From positions 1 through 64,000 of the forward strand of contig JBAVAR010000152.1 in assembly GCA_049585815.1 (NCBI GenBank): a stretch of 64,000 nt of DNA, given 5' to 3'. The DNA comes from DATLSM01 sp049585815 (GTDB lineage: Bacteria; Actinomycetota; Thermoleophilia; Solirubrobacterales; 70-9). Below the pieces are notes generated by a model, which worked only from the letters and a program-made list of their open reading frames with translations, did not search any database and had not been told where the DNA came from. The number at the start of each line of letters is the position of its first letter. Position 1 is the stretch's first letter. The position numbers and the translations under genes are program-made. This document shows, in pieces, positions 7,512-16,042 of the stretch.

Positions 7512-9119
7512 ATGGAATCGAGCGCTCCGAAGCGGGGGAGTCTCGTACTCGCCGCGCTGATCCTGGTCGCCGCGGTGGCCAACCTCAACCTGGCGGTGGC
7601 AAACGTCGCCCTGCCCGACATCGGCAAGGCCTTCAATGCCGGGCAGACCTCGCTCAACCTGGTCGCCGTCGGCTACTCGCTCGGCCTCGCCACCTCGGTG
7701 CTCTACCTCGGCGCGCTCGGGGACCGCTACGGGCGCAAGATGATGCTGATGCTCGGCATGGGGCTTTCGGTCCCGGCCTCGCTGCTCGCCGGGCTCGCGC
7801 CCTCGATCGGCGTCCTCTTCATCGCCCGCCTGATCGGTGGAGTCGCGGCCGGCATGGCCTTCCCGACCACGCTCGCCCTGATCACGGCCCTGTGGTCGGG
7901 GGCGGCCCGGACCAGGGCGATTGCACTGTGGTCGGCGATCGGAGGCGCGATCGCCTCGCTTGGGCCGCTGCTCTCCGGCGCCCTGCTGGAGCACTTCGCC
8001 TGGGGCTCGGTCTTCTACATCACCCTGCCCCTCGCCGCGCTTGCCTTCCTCATGGCCTGGCGCCTTGTCCCCGCCCACGTCAACGAGACGACGGAGGCGG
8101 TCGACAACCTCGGCGGCATCCTCTCGGTCTTGCTGATCGCCGCCCTGGTCTTGGGAATCAACCTCGCACCCGTTCCCGGCAAGGGGACGGTGGCGATCGC
8201 CCTCGGGGTGGTCGCGTTGGCCGCGGCGGGCGCCTTCGTCCTGCGCCAGCGCCGAGCCGCCTCGCCGCTCTATGACCTCGAGGTGGCCGCGCGCCGCGTT
8301 TTCTGGGTCGCGGCCTGCGCCGGGATCATTGTCTTCGGCTCGTTGATGGGGGCGATGTTCATCGGTCAGCAGTTCCTCCAGAACGTGCTCGGCTACTCGA
8401 CCCTGGACTCGGGCCTGGCGATCCTGCCGGCGGCGCTCTTGATGGTGGTGGTCGCTCCCCGTTCGGCCATATTGGTCGAGGCCAAAGGCGCCCGCTTCAC
8501 GCTCTTGATCGGCTACGTCTTCTGTGTGCTCGGCTTCCTCACCATGCTGCTGCTCTGGAAGGACGGCATCCCCTACTGGAAGGTCGGGCTCGGCTACGCC
8601 TTCATCGGGATCGGGGTCGGCTTTGCGGGCACTCCCGCCTCCCGCTCGCTGACCGGCTCGGTGCCGGTCACCCGCGCCGGCATGGCATCCGGTACCGCCG
8701 ACTTGCAGCGCGACCTCGGCGGGGCGATCATGCAGTCAATCCTCGGCGCCCTGCTCACCGCCGGCTACGCGGCGGCGGCTGGTGCGGCGATCGCCTCCTC
8801 GCCCAGCGGCGCCAAGGTCAGCGAAAACGTCGAAGGCGAGCTGACGAAGTCCTTCTCAAGCGCCGCCGATACCGCCGCCCAGTACCCCCACTACAGCAGC
8901 CAGATCATCGCCGCCGCCAAGACCTCCTTCCTGCAGGGCGACCAGTGGGCCTACACCGCGGGGATAATCGCGATCTGCCTCGGCGCAGCCCTCGTCTTCT
9001 TCCGCTTTCCCAAACACGAGGAGGAGCGGCGCTTGCTCGAGCGCTACCACGCCGAAGACACCGCCGCCGAAGCCGCCGAGCAACCTCCCGGCGAGGCACC
9101 CTCAGCCTCGCCCGCCTGA
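7512..9119 (+). CDS. MFS drug-efflux transporter, DHA2 (14-helix) type
   Basis: 535 residues with about 14 hydrophobic helices. The MFS motif A appears as 'LGALGDRYGRK' between helices 2 and 3, and the antiporter motif C as 'GPLLSGALLE' in helix 5. This is the EmrB/QacA layout: proton-driven export of hydrophobic compounds across the inner membrane. The last 40 residues are a charged, Glu/Ala-rich cytoplasmic tail. The gene follows the metallophosphoesterase and converges on a TetR gene, the usual local regulator for such pumps, with an 18-base overlap of the 3' ends. The actual substrate cannot be deduced. Confidence 0.9.
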   Translation: MESSAPKRGSLVLAALILVAAVANLNLAVANVALPDIGKAFNAGQTSLNLVAVGYSLGLATSVLYLGALGDRYGRKMMLMLGMGLSVPASLLAGLAPSIGVLFIARLIGGVAAGMAFPTTLALITALWSGAARTRAIALWSAIGGAIASLGPLLSGALLEHFAWGSVFYITLPLAALAFLMAWRLVPAHVNETTEAVDNLGGILSVLLIAALVLGINLAPVPGKGTVAIALGVVALAAAGAFVLRQRRAASPLYDLEVAARRVFWVAACAGIIVFGSLMGAMFIGQQFLQNVLGYSTLDSGLAILPAALLMVVVAPRSAILVEAKGARFTLLIGYVFCVLGFLTMLLLWKDGIPYWKVGLGYAFIGIGVGFAGTPASRSLTGSVPVTRAGMASGTADLQRDLGGAIMQSILGALLTAGYAAAAGAAIASSPSGAKVSENVEGELTKSFSSAADTAAQYPHYSSQIIAAAKTSFLQGDQWAYTAGIIAICLGAALVFFRFPKHEEERRLLERYHAEDTAAEAAEQPPGEAPSASPA

Positions 9120-9794
9120 GCCTCGCCCGCGGCCTCCGGGATTCCAAGCCTGACCGCGCTGCACCCTCTCAAAGCCGACCCAGAGCGCGTTCATCGCGGT
9201 GCTGACGACGCGCTCACGCGGCACCCCCGGGTGCTCGAACCACCACATCGCCAGTCCCTGCAGGACGCCCCGCAAAACCACCCAGACCATCTCGATTCCC
9301 TCACCCGAAAGCGGGCCTGCGATATTTCCCAGCCCCGGCTCGCTGACAAAAAGAGGCTGAAGTTTCTCGCGACTGCGGCCGGCGACCTCGGCGTGGATCG
9401 CGTCTAACTCGGGGTCTCCGGTGCTATCGCGAAAGAGCACCCGCCCGGCGAAGGGGTGGGTTTCGATATAGGCAAACCAGGCGTCCAGGGAAGAGGCGAC
9501 CCGCTCTTCCAGGGGTCCCTCGGCGAGGAGATACTCGCGCCAGACCTTGCGCAGGTCGGCGAAATGGCGCTCGAGCAACTCCCCGTAGAGCGCGCGCTTG
9601 GACTCGAAATGGTCATAGAGGACAGGCGGCGTCACTCCCGAACGCCGGGCGATCTCCTCGATCGAGGCTCCCCGGTAGCCCATTTCCGCAAAGAGCTCCG
9701 CCGCGGCCGCCACGATCACCTCTCGGCGAGCGGCGGCGCTGAGCCGCCTTCGCGGCTGATTCTCTCCAGACGCCTGCCGGGTTCCGGTTGACAA
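9102..9794 (-). CDS. TetR/AcrR-family transcriptional regulator
   Basis: 230 residues. The N-terminal helix-turn-helix is clear: 'AAELFAEMGYRGASIEEIA', then 'GVTPPVLYDHFESKRALY' (residues ~25-75). A helical ligand-binding domain of the TetR_C type follows. The start is TTG 9794, supported by GGGGGAG seven bases upstream. It could regulate the convergent efflux pump, itself, and the divergent carotenoid-type gene at 9872. Its own start region contains two CCCCTAGGT repeats that may be its operator. The Gly/Arg-rich last 15 residues overlap the pump gene antisense. Confidence 0.88.
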   Translation of the reverse strand: MSTGTRQASGENQPRRRLSAAARREVIVAAAAELFAEMGYRGASIEEIARRSGVTPPVLYDHFESKRALYGELLERHFADLRKVWREYLLAEGPLEERVASSLDAWFAYIETHPFAGRVLFRDSTGDPELDAIHAEVAGRSREKLQPLFVSEPGLGNIAGPLSGEGIEMVWVVLRGVLQGLAMWWFEHPGVPRERVVSTAMNALWVGFERVQRGQAWNPGGRGRGSGGRG

Positions 9795-9846
9795 CCTAAC
9801 TCCCCCTAGGTACGGTCTCCACGCTTCCTAATCGCCCCTAGGTTAG
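9788..9846 (+). promoter_or_regulatory. Divergent promoter with paired CCCCTAGGT sites (candidate TetR operator)
   Basis: CCCCTAGGT occurs at 9803-9811 and again at 9835-9843, each with a palindromic CCTAGG core, 32 bases apart (about three helical turns, hence the same face). A rightward TTGACA at 9788-9793 with a 17-base spacer to TACGGT (9811-9816) is a candidate promoter for the gene at 9872. The first repeat would cover its spacer and -10. The sites are seen directly; binding by the adjacent TetR is inference. Confidence 0.4.
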
Positions 9847-9871
9847 TGCCATAAGTGAAGGAAGGAGCAAA

Positions 9872-10651
9872 ATGATCGTTTCCGTGCATCTCGCCACCGT
9901 CGGCTGGCGGACGACGCCGCTGGTCCTGCGCGAAAGCCCCGAGCCCGCATCGATCCCCGGTTTGCGCTACGCCGAGACCGTGATCACGGCGCTGCTCGGC
10001 GATCGATTGCTGCCCGCACCCCAGCCCGGAAGGGTGGGGCTGATCGCCGCCTGGGAGGATGACGGCGCGGTTGAGGAGTTCTCTCGCCGCCATCCCCTCG
10101 CGAGGCGATTTGCCGATGGTTGGAATGTGCGGATGGAGCCGCTGCGGGTCTCGGGCTTTTGGTCGGGTATGCCTGATCTTCCAAGCCAGGAGCGGGCGAC
10201 CGACGATGGGGAGCCGGTCGCGGTGCTCACCCTGGGTCGGCTGCGTCTGGGCCGCGGCGCCCCGTTCCTGCAGAGCGCCGCGCCGGCTGAAGGCGAGGTG
10301 CTGACCCACCCGGGACTGCTCGCCTCAACCGGTCTCGCCCGCCCCCCGCGCCTGCTCTCAACCTTTTCGCTGTGGCGAAGTGCAGCTGAGATGCGCGACT
10401 ACGCCTACCGAAAGCAAGGTGCCCACCAAGCTGCGGTCAGAGCCGATCGCGCCCGCCCCTTCCATCACGAGTCCGCCTTCATCCGATTCCGCCCCTACTC
10501 ATCGACGGGCAGTTGGGGGGGCTCAGATCCGCTGGCTGCATTCACCGGGGTGCGGCAAGGCCCGCCAGATCCAATCCCCGCGGGCGAGGATCAGGCAGCT
10601 CGAGTAGCTCACGGGTCTGCTCAGATCGAGCGCTTGATTGCCGATCAATAG
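9872..10651 (+). CDS. Spheroidene monooxygenase-like (CrtA-type) protein
   Basis: 259 residues, with a GAAGGAG ribosome site before the ATG. Features resembling the spheroidene monooxygenase/CrtA family include 'RRFADGWNVRMEPLRVSGFW', 'LSTFSLWRSAAEMRDYAYR', 'GAHQAAVRADRARPFHHESAFIRFRP' and 'EGEVLTHPGLLASTGLARPP'. CrtA adds keto groups to acyclic carotenoids using a haem-dependent oxygenase fold. The C-terminal ~45 residues are low-complexity. The next gene, on the opposite strand, is a carotenoid cleavage oxygenase, which supports a carotenoid role. No phytoene synthase or desaturase is in the window, so the precursor pathway must lie elsewhere, or the protein works on another substrate. Confidence 0.65.
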   Translation: MIVSVHLATVGWRTTPLVLRESPEPASIPGLRYAETVITALLGDRLLPAPQPGRVGLIAAWEDDGAVEEFSRRHPLARRFADGWNVRMEPLRVSGFWSGMPDLPSQERATDDGEPVAVLTLGRLRLGRGAPFLQSAAPAEGEVLTHPGLLASTGLARPPRLLSTFSLWRSAAEMRDYAYRKQGAHQAAVRADRARPFHHESAFIRFRPYSSTGSWGGSDPLAAFTGVRQGPPDPIPAGEDQAARVAHGSAQIERLIADQ

Positions 10652-10755
10652 CGCCACCCTGACCATCCCCGCTCCCCAGCCCTCCCATCCCATCCACGAA
10701 ATAGGGATCAGCCATTGATCGGTTGGGTCGCCAGCCGGCCCCCCTTCCAGATCGA

Positions 10756-12171
10756 TCAGGACTCGACGAACTGACCGTGGAAGCTGAAGGGGATGTGGTG
10801 AGGAACGATCGCCCGACTGAGCTCCCGGAGATCTGCTGCATCAAGGACAAGCAGGTAGGAGGCACCGCGGCCGGAGTCGAGGACGATCGAGAGCAGGACC
10901 CCATCGTCCTCATCCGCCGCGCCGGGTCGGGGGACGAAAACCGGCTCCCCTGGAAAGGCGCCCGACTCTGACCAGGAACGCCTCGAGCCGTCCCTGAGGT
11001 CGACCCTGACGATCTGCTCGACCCAGCCGCTTGGACCGAGGTCATTGCCCCAGACGTAGCGGTAGGGACGGCTGTTGCAGTCTCGGTAATTGATCCGCGG
11101 CAGCTCCAGGCCTCCTTTACAGAGTTGCTCCCGGCTCACCGTACGCCCCGGTATATCGAGGCGAAAGCGGGTCAGCTCTGCGGCCGGAACCGGCTTGCCT
11201 TCGCGCAGGCGGTCGAGGTATAGGTCCTCGACGATGCCGGAATCGGGGTAGGTGCAGAGATCGACCACGACCGCCTCGCCCTCCTCGTAGGAGTTGACGT
11301 GATGAAAGGCAAAACAGGCCTCGCTCACAAAGCCCCCGATCACTTCACCGTTTTCGCGGTCGATCAGGGTGAAGCGGGTGCCGCGCTCGGGGCGCCAGCG
11401 GTAATTCTCGATGTAGGGCTTGTTGGCGAAGGCAAGCCGCAGCGGATTGACGAGCAGTGGGAACTCGGCGAGCACCAGCCACCGCTGGCTGAGGCCGAAG
11501 GAATGCATCAGGGCTGGTTCGCGCACCGGCAGGCTGGCGATCAGCCGCGGCTCCCCTTGCTGCGGCGGAATTTCAAAGAAACGGTAGCTGCTGCGCGGGC
11601 CGAGCTTGGCGGCGTAGTTCAGCAGTGAGCCAGACTCGGCGCCGGCATGGGGATGGGCGGTGGAGAGGTGGCCCAGGGGTCGGTAGGGGCGAACCGCGGC
11701 GCTGGCGAGGGTCTCGGGGTCAAACTCGACCGGCAGCGGGGTCTCGGTCATCGCGATGAAGCGCTCGCCCAGCCTGGCGACATTGATCCCCGCGTTATCG
11801 GAGAGCGCCTCCGTGGTGAACAGGGCCTGCACCCGTTTGAAGATCGAACGGCAGGGGTCGGTGGCGAACTCGCTGTAGGTGAGCCTGCCGCTCTCCTTCA
11901 CCGCCCGGTAGGCGTGGCTCTCGAGGAAGCGACTGCCGTAGGAGACCACACCGGCGTCGATCGTGAAGCGGTGCAGCATCGCCAGCCCGTCGAACCAGTG
12001 GCGCAGTCGCTGCTCACCGACCTCGAACTTGGCCGGGCCGACCCGAAGCAGCGAGCCAGCAAGCCAACCGGGGACCTCACCACGCAGCGGCAGCTGGGCC
12101 AACCTCACCTCCTCTTCCTGGGAGCTGAAGCCGAGGCTCTGGGCGGGTTCCTGGACGCTGGTGGCGGACAT
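10756..12171 (-). CDS. Carotenoid cleavage oxygenase (RPE65/CCD family)
   Basis: About 471 residues. The four conserved iron-ligand histidine regions are visible: 'STAHPH', 'ALMHSFGLS', 'FHHVNSYEE' and the C-terminal 'PFSFHGQFV'. Also typical are 'GSLLRVGPAKFEVG' and 'HWFDGLAMLHRF' at the N-terminus. Members are non-haem iron dioxygenases that split a carotenoid or apocarotenoid (some act on stilbenes) at a double bond. ATG 12171 with GGAAGG upstream is preferred to a longer reading from 12243. The 5' region is shared with a divergent PadR gene, so PadR is a plausible regulator. Confidence 0.88.
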   Translation of the reverse strand: MSATSVQEPAQSLGFSSQEEEVRLAQLPLRGEVPGWLAGSLLRVGPAKFEVGEQRLRHWFDGLAMLHRFTIDAGVVSYGSRFLESHAYRAVKESGRLTYSEFATDPCRSIFKRVQALFTTEALSDNAGINVARLGERFIAMTETPLPVEFDPETLASAAVRPYRPLGHLSTAHPHAGAESGSLLNYAAKLGPRSSYRFFEIPPQQGEPRLIASLPVREPALMHSFGLSQRWLVLAEFPLLVNPLRLAFANKPYIENYRWRPERGTRFTLIDRENGEVIGGFVSEACFAFHHVNSYEEGEAVVVDLCTYPDSGIVEDLYLDRLREGKPVPAAELTRFRLDIPGRTVSREQLCKGGLELPRINYRDCNSRPYRYVWGNDLGPSGWVEQIVRVDLRDGSRRSWSESGAFPGEPVFVPRPGAADEDDGVLLSIVLDSGRGASYLLVLDAADLRELSRAIVPHHIPFSFHGQFVES

Positions 12172-12228
12172 TGCTTTGCCTTCCTCTCTGCCTTTGATAT
12201 GAAGCCTGTGATACATCGGAGCAGATAG

Positions 12229-12252
12229 ACAGACGATCCGCAAGAGGTCTGT
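12229..12252. promoter_or_regulatory. Inverted repeat ACAGAC-N12-GTCTGT between divergent genes
   Basis: A perfect six-base inverted repeat with a 12-base spacer lies between the carotenoid oxygenase gene (left) and the PadR gene (right). Its position fits an operator controlling one or both genes. It differs from the best-known PadR target pattern (ATGT...ACAT), so assignment to the neighbouring PadR is only a suggestion. Confidence 0.3.
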
Positions 12253-12288
12253 TGAACCGGTTCTCCCGACCCGATTGGAGCCGCGTTG

Positions 12289-12831
12289 ATGAAGTTGAAG
12301 CCCCCCGCCTTCCTGATGCTCGGCATGGTCCGACTCGGCGCCAGCTCCGGTTATGCGATCAAGAAGGCAGCCGACGCCTCCACCCGTTTCTTCTGGCCAA
12401 CCTCACTGGCTCAGGTCTATCCGGAGCTGGCTCGGCTTGAGCGGGCCGGACTTCTCAAGCGCCGCGATGACCCGCAAGGAGCGCGGAGTCGTTCTGCGTA
12501 TGAGCTGACCTCGACCGGCGAGAAGGCCCTGCTCGCCTGGCTGCGCTCGCCCCAGGAGGCGCCGACCCATTTCCGTGACGAAGGCATCATGCGGCTCTTT
12601 TTTGCCGACGCCTTGCCCGCCGCAGAGCAGCAGGAATTGGTGAGAGGACTGCGCAGCCGGGCCGAGGCCGGCGCCCGCCAGATGCGTGCCGAGATCCTCC
12701 CCCAGGCCGAGGCTCTGGAGCGGGCAGGGGTTCGCTACCCGCTGCTCGCGGCCCGCCTCGGAGCCGACACCTACGCCTATGTCGCCCGCTGGCTTGCGCG
12801 CCTGGAGGCCCAGCTGGAGAAGGAGGCCTGA
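12289..12831 (+). CDS. PadR-family transcriptional regulator
   Basis: About 180 residues. The N-terminal winged helix is typical: 'LMLGMVRLGASSGYAIKK', 'FFWPTSLAQVYPELARLERAGLLKRRDD', then 'YELTSTGEKALLAWLRS'. A C-terminal helical dimerisation part follows (Vir_act_alpha_C type). ATG 12289 with TTGGAG eight bases upstream is chosen over the adjacent TTG. PadR proteins usually repress a neighbouring operon until a small ligand, often aromatic, binds. The carotenoid oxygenase, transcribed divergently, is the obvious candidate target. Confidence 0.85.
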   Translation: MKLKPPAFLMLGMVRLGASSGYAIKKAADASTRFFWPTSLAQVYPELARLERAGLLKRRDDPQGARSRSAYELTSTGEKALLAWLRSPQEAPTHFRDEGIMRLFFADALPAAEQQELVRGLRSRAEAGARQMRAEILPQAEALERAGVRYPLLAARLGADTYAYVARWLARLEAQLEKEA

Positions 12832-13222
12832 TGGGTCGCGAGCAGCCGGTTCAAAAGGCGCCCGACTCTCGGCGGCGCGGACCTGCTCAACGGCATCGTC
12901 TTCGCCTCGCTCTCCCATTCGCACCGATGGAGTGGGAGGTTGGCGCTGGCGATTACCCGAGCCTGCGCTGCTTGGCCTAAAACGGCGCGATGGCCGCTGC
13001 GCCTGAGATGGGGTCCCCAGATCCCCGACCGCGGCGCCACCGGCCGAATTTGCCCGCGGATCTCTGGAGCAGAGCGGGTGGCGCTCGGAGGGAGGCGAGC
13101 TGCGCAGGGTGAACGCACCCCGATAGCGAGGTCCTGGTCGCGTTGGCTGGGGGCGGGTAAGCCCGCGTGCGTCGGAACTCCGTCCAGAGCGTCAGGCGAT
13201 CGGAGGAGCGCCTTCGGCTCTC
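12832..13222. other. Gap of ~390 bases without a convincing gene
   Basis: An ATG overlaps the PadR stop (TGATG) and opens a frame of 49 codons, rich in Arg and Pro, ending in TAA. A shifted frame reads more like protein ('DLLNGIVFASLSHSH') but has no start. Several long antisense frames cross the region. I see no RNA gene, repeat or clear terminator; it may hold a decayed gene. Confidence 0.3.
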
Positions 13223-14116
13223 CTAGCGCTGGCTGGGACCGGCAACGCACGGGTAGGCGCCCGAGCCGCTGTCCCAGAGTGCCGTGCCGGTCGAATCGAG
13301 GCTCACCAGGTGTTCCAGGCACCAGGCACCACGGACGGTGAACGCCGCGTATCGAAGTGGGTCCAAGCCGGCAGAATCCGCACCGTTGCGGGTCATCCGG
13401 CGCAGATGAATCGTCACCAGTTGGCCGCCGTCTAGCGCGATCTGGACCCGGCGGACCGCCGCGCCAAAAATCATCCCGATCGCGGTCACCCTTGCCGATC
13501 GGTGATCGCTCGGCTGTGCTGCGGTGGCGATCAGCGGCGGTGAATCCGCCGTCAGCGGATCCGCCCCTCCCACACACTGCCTGGAGCTGCTTCTACGGAA
13601 GGAAAATTGGTCAACCCGTGAAAAAGCGCCGACCAGGATGCAGGGTCGATCTGAGATCTGGGCCCCGGCGCCCGAGGGTCCGACGAGATCTTTGACCTTT
13701 ACCGACCAGTTGATGGCGCCGCTCATCCCAGCGCCCAGAACCACCCATGGGCCGGGCTGCGCCGCCGCGGGCCGGGGCGCAGCAAAGGGTGCCACCAGCA
13801 AACCGATCACCAGAACTCCCGCGATCAGCCCGCTACGGGCTGCTTGAGAGCGTTGGCCCACCGAGGAGCAGACTGCCGGCGCGGCGTCAGTGCTTCCGAG
13901 GTACCCCGCGCGGGGAAGGCGCCCGAGCGAAAAGCGGCGCGTGGGCAATGACCGTGCCCGACGCAGGATCGGCCCGCCGAGGGCTCGAGCCCCGGCCGCA
14001 GGACCAGGGGAACCGGCGCCAACGGCGCCGGAGCTTTGAGCCACCGCTCGGGGGCGGGAATTAGAACGTTCCGACACCATTCCCGTGAGAATAGCGACTT
14101 CTCGGCTCGCTTTCAT
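13223..14116 (-). CDS. Uncharacterised exported or membrane-anchored protein
   Basis: 297 residues. A single hydrophobic segment near residues 96-115 (GLIAGVLVIGLLVAPFAAP) ends in 'RPAAAQ', a likely signal-peptidase site. The following ~180 residues have a few cysteines, a hydrophobic-polar alternation typical of beta structure, and a C-terminus with 'GAWCLEHLVSLDSTGTALWDS'. The ~95 residues before the hydrophobic segment are Arg/Ala/Pro-rich low complexity, so translation may really begin later; ATG 14116 has an AAGG about nine bases upstream. I recognise no domain. It stands alone between two gaps. Confidence 0.5.
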   Translation of the reverse strand: MKASREVAILTGMVSERSNSRPRAVAQSSGAVGAGSPGPAAGARALGGPILRRARSLPTRRFSLGRLPRAGYLGSTDAAPAVCSSVGQRSQAARSGLIAGVLVIGLLVAPFAAPRPAAAQPGPWVVLGAGMSGAINWSVKVKDLVGPSGAGAQISDRPCILVGAFSRVDQFSFRRSSSRQCVGGADPLTADSPPLIATAAQPSDHRSARVTAIGMIFGAAVRRVQIALDGGQLVTIHLRRMTRNGADSAGLDPLRYAAFTVRGAWCLEHLVSLDSTGTALWDSGSGAYPCVAGPSQR

Positions 14117-14487
14117 AGGCCCAGCCTTAGAAACAGCCTAATACCGCGCTCCTGATATGGAACCACGGTCTCTGAACGCATTCAGCCGGTGGGTGAACCC
14201 TGCCGGGCTGCTGGAGTCAGATCAATGGGTCGGATTGCAGAGCCGGAATCCTCGGCGCCGGGCTGGCGCAACTCCTGCTGGTTGGGCGCAATCGGGCCGA
14301 ACAGAGCCAGGGCAATGATCCGATCGCCCTCACGCCGGAGTGATCGCTCCGCGCTCCCCGCCAGCACAAATGGCCGGCGCTTGATCCGCCGGCCTCCCCT
14401 GCGGAGACGACGATGGTGAAGGAGATTGGGCGCACTTAGGGAATTGGCCGACGAAAGTACTGAACATCACAAGAATGGAGCCGCCTC
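14117..14487. other. Gap of ~370 bases; no gene seen
   Basis: Short frames on both strands lack ribosome sites and protein-like composition. GGAG at about nine bases before GTG 14488 belongs to the next gene. A short inverted arrangement (GCCGGCG...CGCCGGC, around 14370-14395) is GC-rich but not followed by a T run. The region probably carries the promoters of the two flanking genes, which point away from each other. Confidence 0.4.
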
Positions 14488-15102
14488 GTGCCTTACCCAG
14501 TCACCTTCGAAGCCGACTACGTTGAGCGACGCAATCGGCTGACCTCCTTTTTCAGGCTGATCCTGGCGATCCCGCTGATCATCTGGCTGTATGTGTACGC
14601 GCTGGTCGCCTCGATCGCGATCGTGATCGCCTGGTTTGCGATCCTGATCACCGCCACCTATCCAGAGGGCCTCTATGACTTCGTAGCGGGTTTCACGCGG
14701 TTCTTGGCGCGCTTTACCGCCTACACCGTCCTGCTCTGTGACCCCTACCCCTCCTTCGGCGGCTCCGAGGACACCGCCTACCCGGTGCGGATGCATTTCG
14801 AGAGATTGGCGAGCTACAGCCGCCTGAAGACGCTCTTTCGCATCATCCTCGCGATCCCGGTCCTGATCCTGCGCTACGTGATGGGCCTGCTGCTTGAGAT
14901 CGGCGGAATCGCGGCCTGGTTCGTGATCCTGATCACCGGCAGGATGCCGCGAGGCCTTTTCGACATGATGGTGCTCGCCAACTCCTACACCGCACGCTCG
15001 GACTCCTACATCTACCTGCTGAGCGAGACCTACCCCCCCTTTCAAGACGAGCAGACGCGCACGGCGGGGGCGGTGGACGCGCAGACTCCCTCGCCCTCCT
15101 AG
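14488..15102 (+). CDS. DUF4389 membrane protein
   Basis: 204 residues. Two copies of the DUF4389 unit are visible: 'YPVTFEADYVERRNRLTSFFRLILAIPL' (here overlapping the N-terminus) and 'YPVRMHFERLASYSRLKTLFRIILAIPV', each followed by a hydrophobic helix and 'AWFxILIT'. The family is common in actinobacteria and its role is unknown. The GTG start has GGAG nine bases upstream. It converges on the sigma factor gene with only one base between stops. Confidence 0.88.
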   Translation: MPYPVTFEADYVERRNRLTSFFRLILAIPLIIWLYVYALVASIAIVIAWFAILITATYPEGLYDFVAGFTRFLARFTAYTVLLCDPYPSFGGSEDTAYPVRMHFERLASYSRLKTLFRIILAIPVLILRYVMGLLLEIGGIAAWFVILITGRMPRGLFDMMVLANSYTARSDSYIYLLSETYPPFQDEQTRTAGAVDAQTPSPS

Positions 15103-15103
15103 C

Positions 15104-15982
15104 TCAGCGGTCAAGCACGGTCAGGTTGAGCTCGGCGATTCGCTCAGGGTCGGCGAGGATGTCGATCTCGACGACCCTTCCGGCCCTCACGGTGAAGGCC
15201 CCGATCGAAAATGGCCTGCCTTCCCGCAGCGAGACGAATCCGGGGGCGCCGTTGATCAGCACCCGCTGCGTGGTGAGGTCGGTACGCGACCACATCAGCG
15301 CCTGGCCGGCGACCGTCTCGGCGCCGCGGACATGACGCGAGGGGCCGACAAGGCCACCGTCAGCCCTGAGTTCAACCTGCGGGTCAAGCACGGCGACCAG
15401 CGCCTCGAAATCTCCGCTGCGGGCGGCTGCGTGGAAGGCATCGACGACCTCCCACTGCGCGTTCAGATCGGCGTCCGCCGGGGGCGCCGCCCCGCGCACC
15501 CGACGACGAGCGCGGCTGGCCAGTTGGCGCGACGCCTCCGGGGAGCGTTCGAGGACGACCGCGATCTGCTCGAAGGGAACCGCGAACATGTCGTGGAGCA
15601 CGAACGCGAGCCGCTCCGGGGGTGTGAGGGTTTCGAGCACGACCAGGAGCGCCAGTCCAACCGCGTCGGCGAGCAGTACCTCGTGCTCGGGATCGGTTCC
15701 ATCGCGAGGGTCGACGATTGGGTCCGGCACGTGCGAATCCAGCGGTCGCTCACGCTTAGTGTTGCGTGAGCGCAGCAGGTTCAAGGCCACGCGGGCGACG
15801 ACGGTCGTCAGCCACCCGCCGAGGTTCTCCACCTCACCTGCATCGGTGCGGCTCAGCCGCACCCAGGCATCCTGGACGGCCTCTTCTGCCTCACTCAGTG
15901 AGCCGAGCATCCGGTAGGCGACCGCCTGCAGATGGGCCCTGTGAGTCTCGAATTGCTGGGCGAGCCATTCCTGTTGGTCCAC
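15104..15982 (-). CDS. ECF41-type RNA polymerase sigma factor with SnoaL-like C-terminus
   Basis: About 292 residues. Region 2 ('YRMLGSLSEAEEAVQDAWVRLSR') and region 4 ('LTPPERLAFVLHDMFAVPFEQIAVVL') are clear. About 110 extra C-terminal residues form a SnoaL/NTF2-like domain ('VVDAFHAAARSGDFEALVAVLDPQVELRADGG'), the hallmark of ECF41, where the extension replaces an anti-sigma factor. GTG 15982, preceded by GGAGG nine bases upstream, fits better than ATG 16009, which would overlap the predicted transcription start. The divergent carboxymuconolactone decarboxylase gene is the classic ECF41 partner, and both genes have matching promoters. Confidence 0.88.
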   Translation of the reverse strand: MDQQEWLAQQFETHRAHLQAVAYRMLGSLSEAEEAVQDAWVRLSRTDAGEVENLGGWLTTVVARVALNLLRSRNTKRERPLDSHVPDPIVDPRDGTDPEHEVLLADAVGLALLVVLETLTPPERLAFVLHDMFAVPFEQIAVVLERSPEASRQLASRARRRVRGAAPPADADLNAQWEVVDAFHAAARSGDFEALVAVLDPQVELRADGGLVGPSRHVRGAETVAGQALMWSRTDLTTQRVLINGAPGFVSLREGRPFSIGAFTVRAGRVVEIDILADPERIAELNLTVLDR

Positions 15983-16015
15983 TGCGTCGTTCCTCCATCG
16001 CGGGGTCATCGATTT

Positions 16016-16042
16016 GACCCGCGAGATTTGGGAAATGTGACG
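16016..16042 (-). promoter_or_regulatory. Candidate ECF41 autoregulatory promoter
   Basis: On the minus strand CGTCACA is followed by exactly 16 bases and then GGTC. The consensus known for ECF41 is about TGTCACA-N16-CGTC, so each box differs at one base. The downstream box ends some 33 bases before GTG 15982, giving a sensible leader with the GGAGG site inside it. The match is seen in sequence; autoregulation is inference. Confidence 0.45.

Noticed and set aside
12777..13577. Leftward open frame of 266 codons overlapping PadR and the exported-protein gene
   Set aside because: It is antisense to the PadR C-terminus and out of frame with the exported protein; composition is Arg/Pro/Gly-rich and there is no ribosome site.
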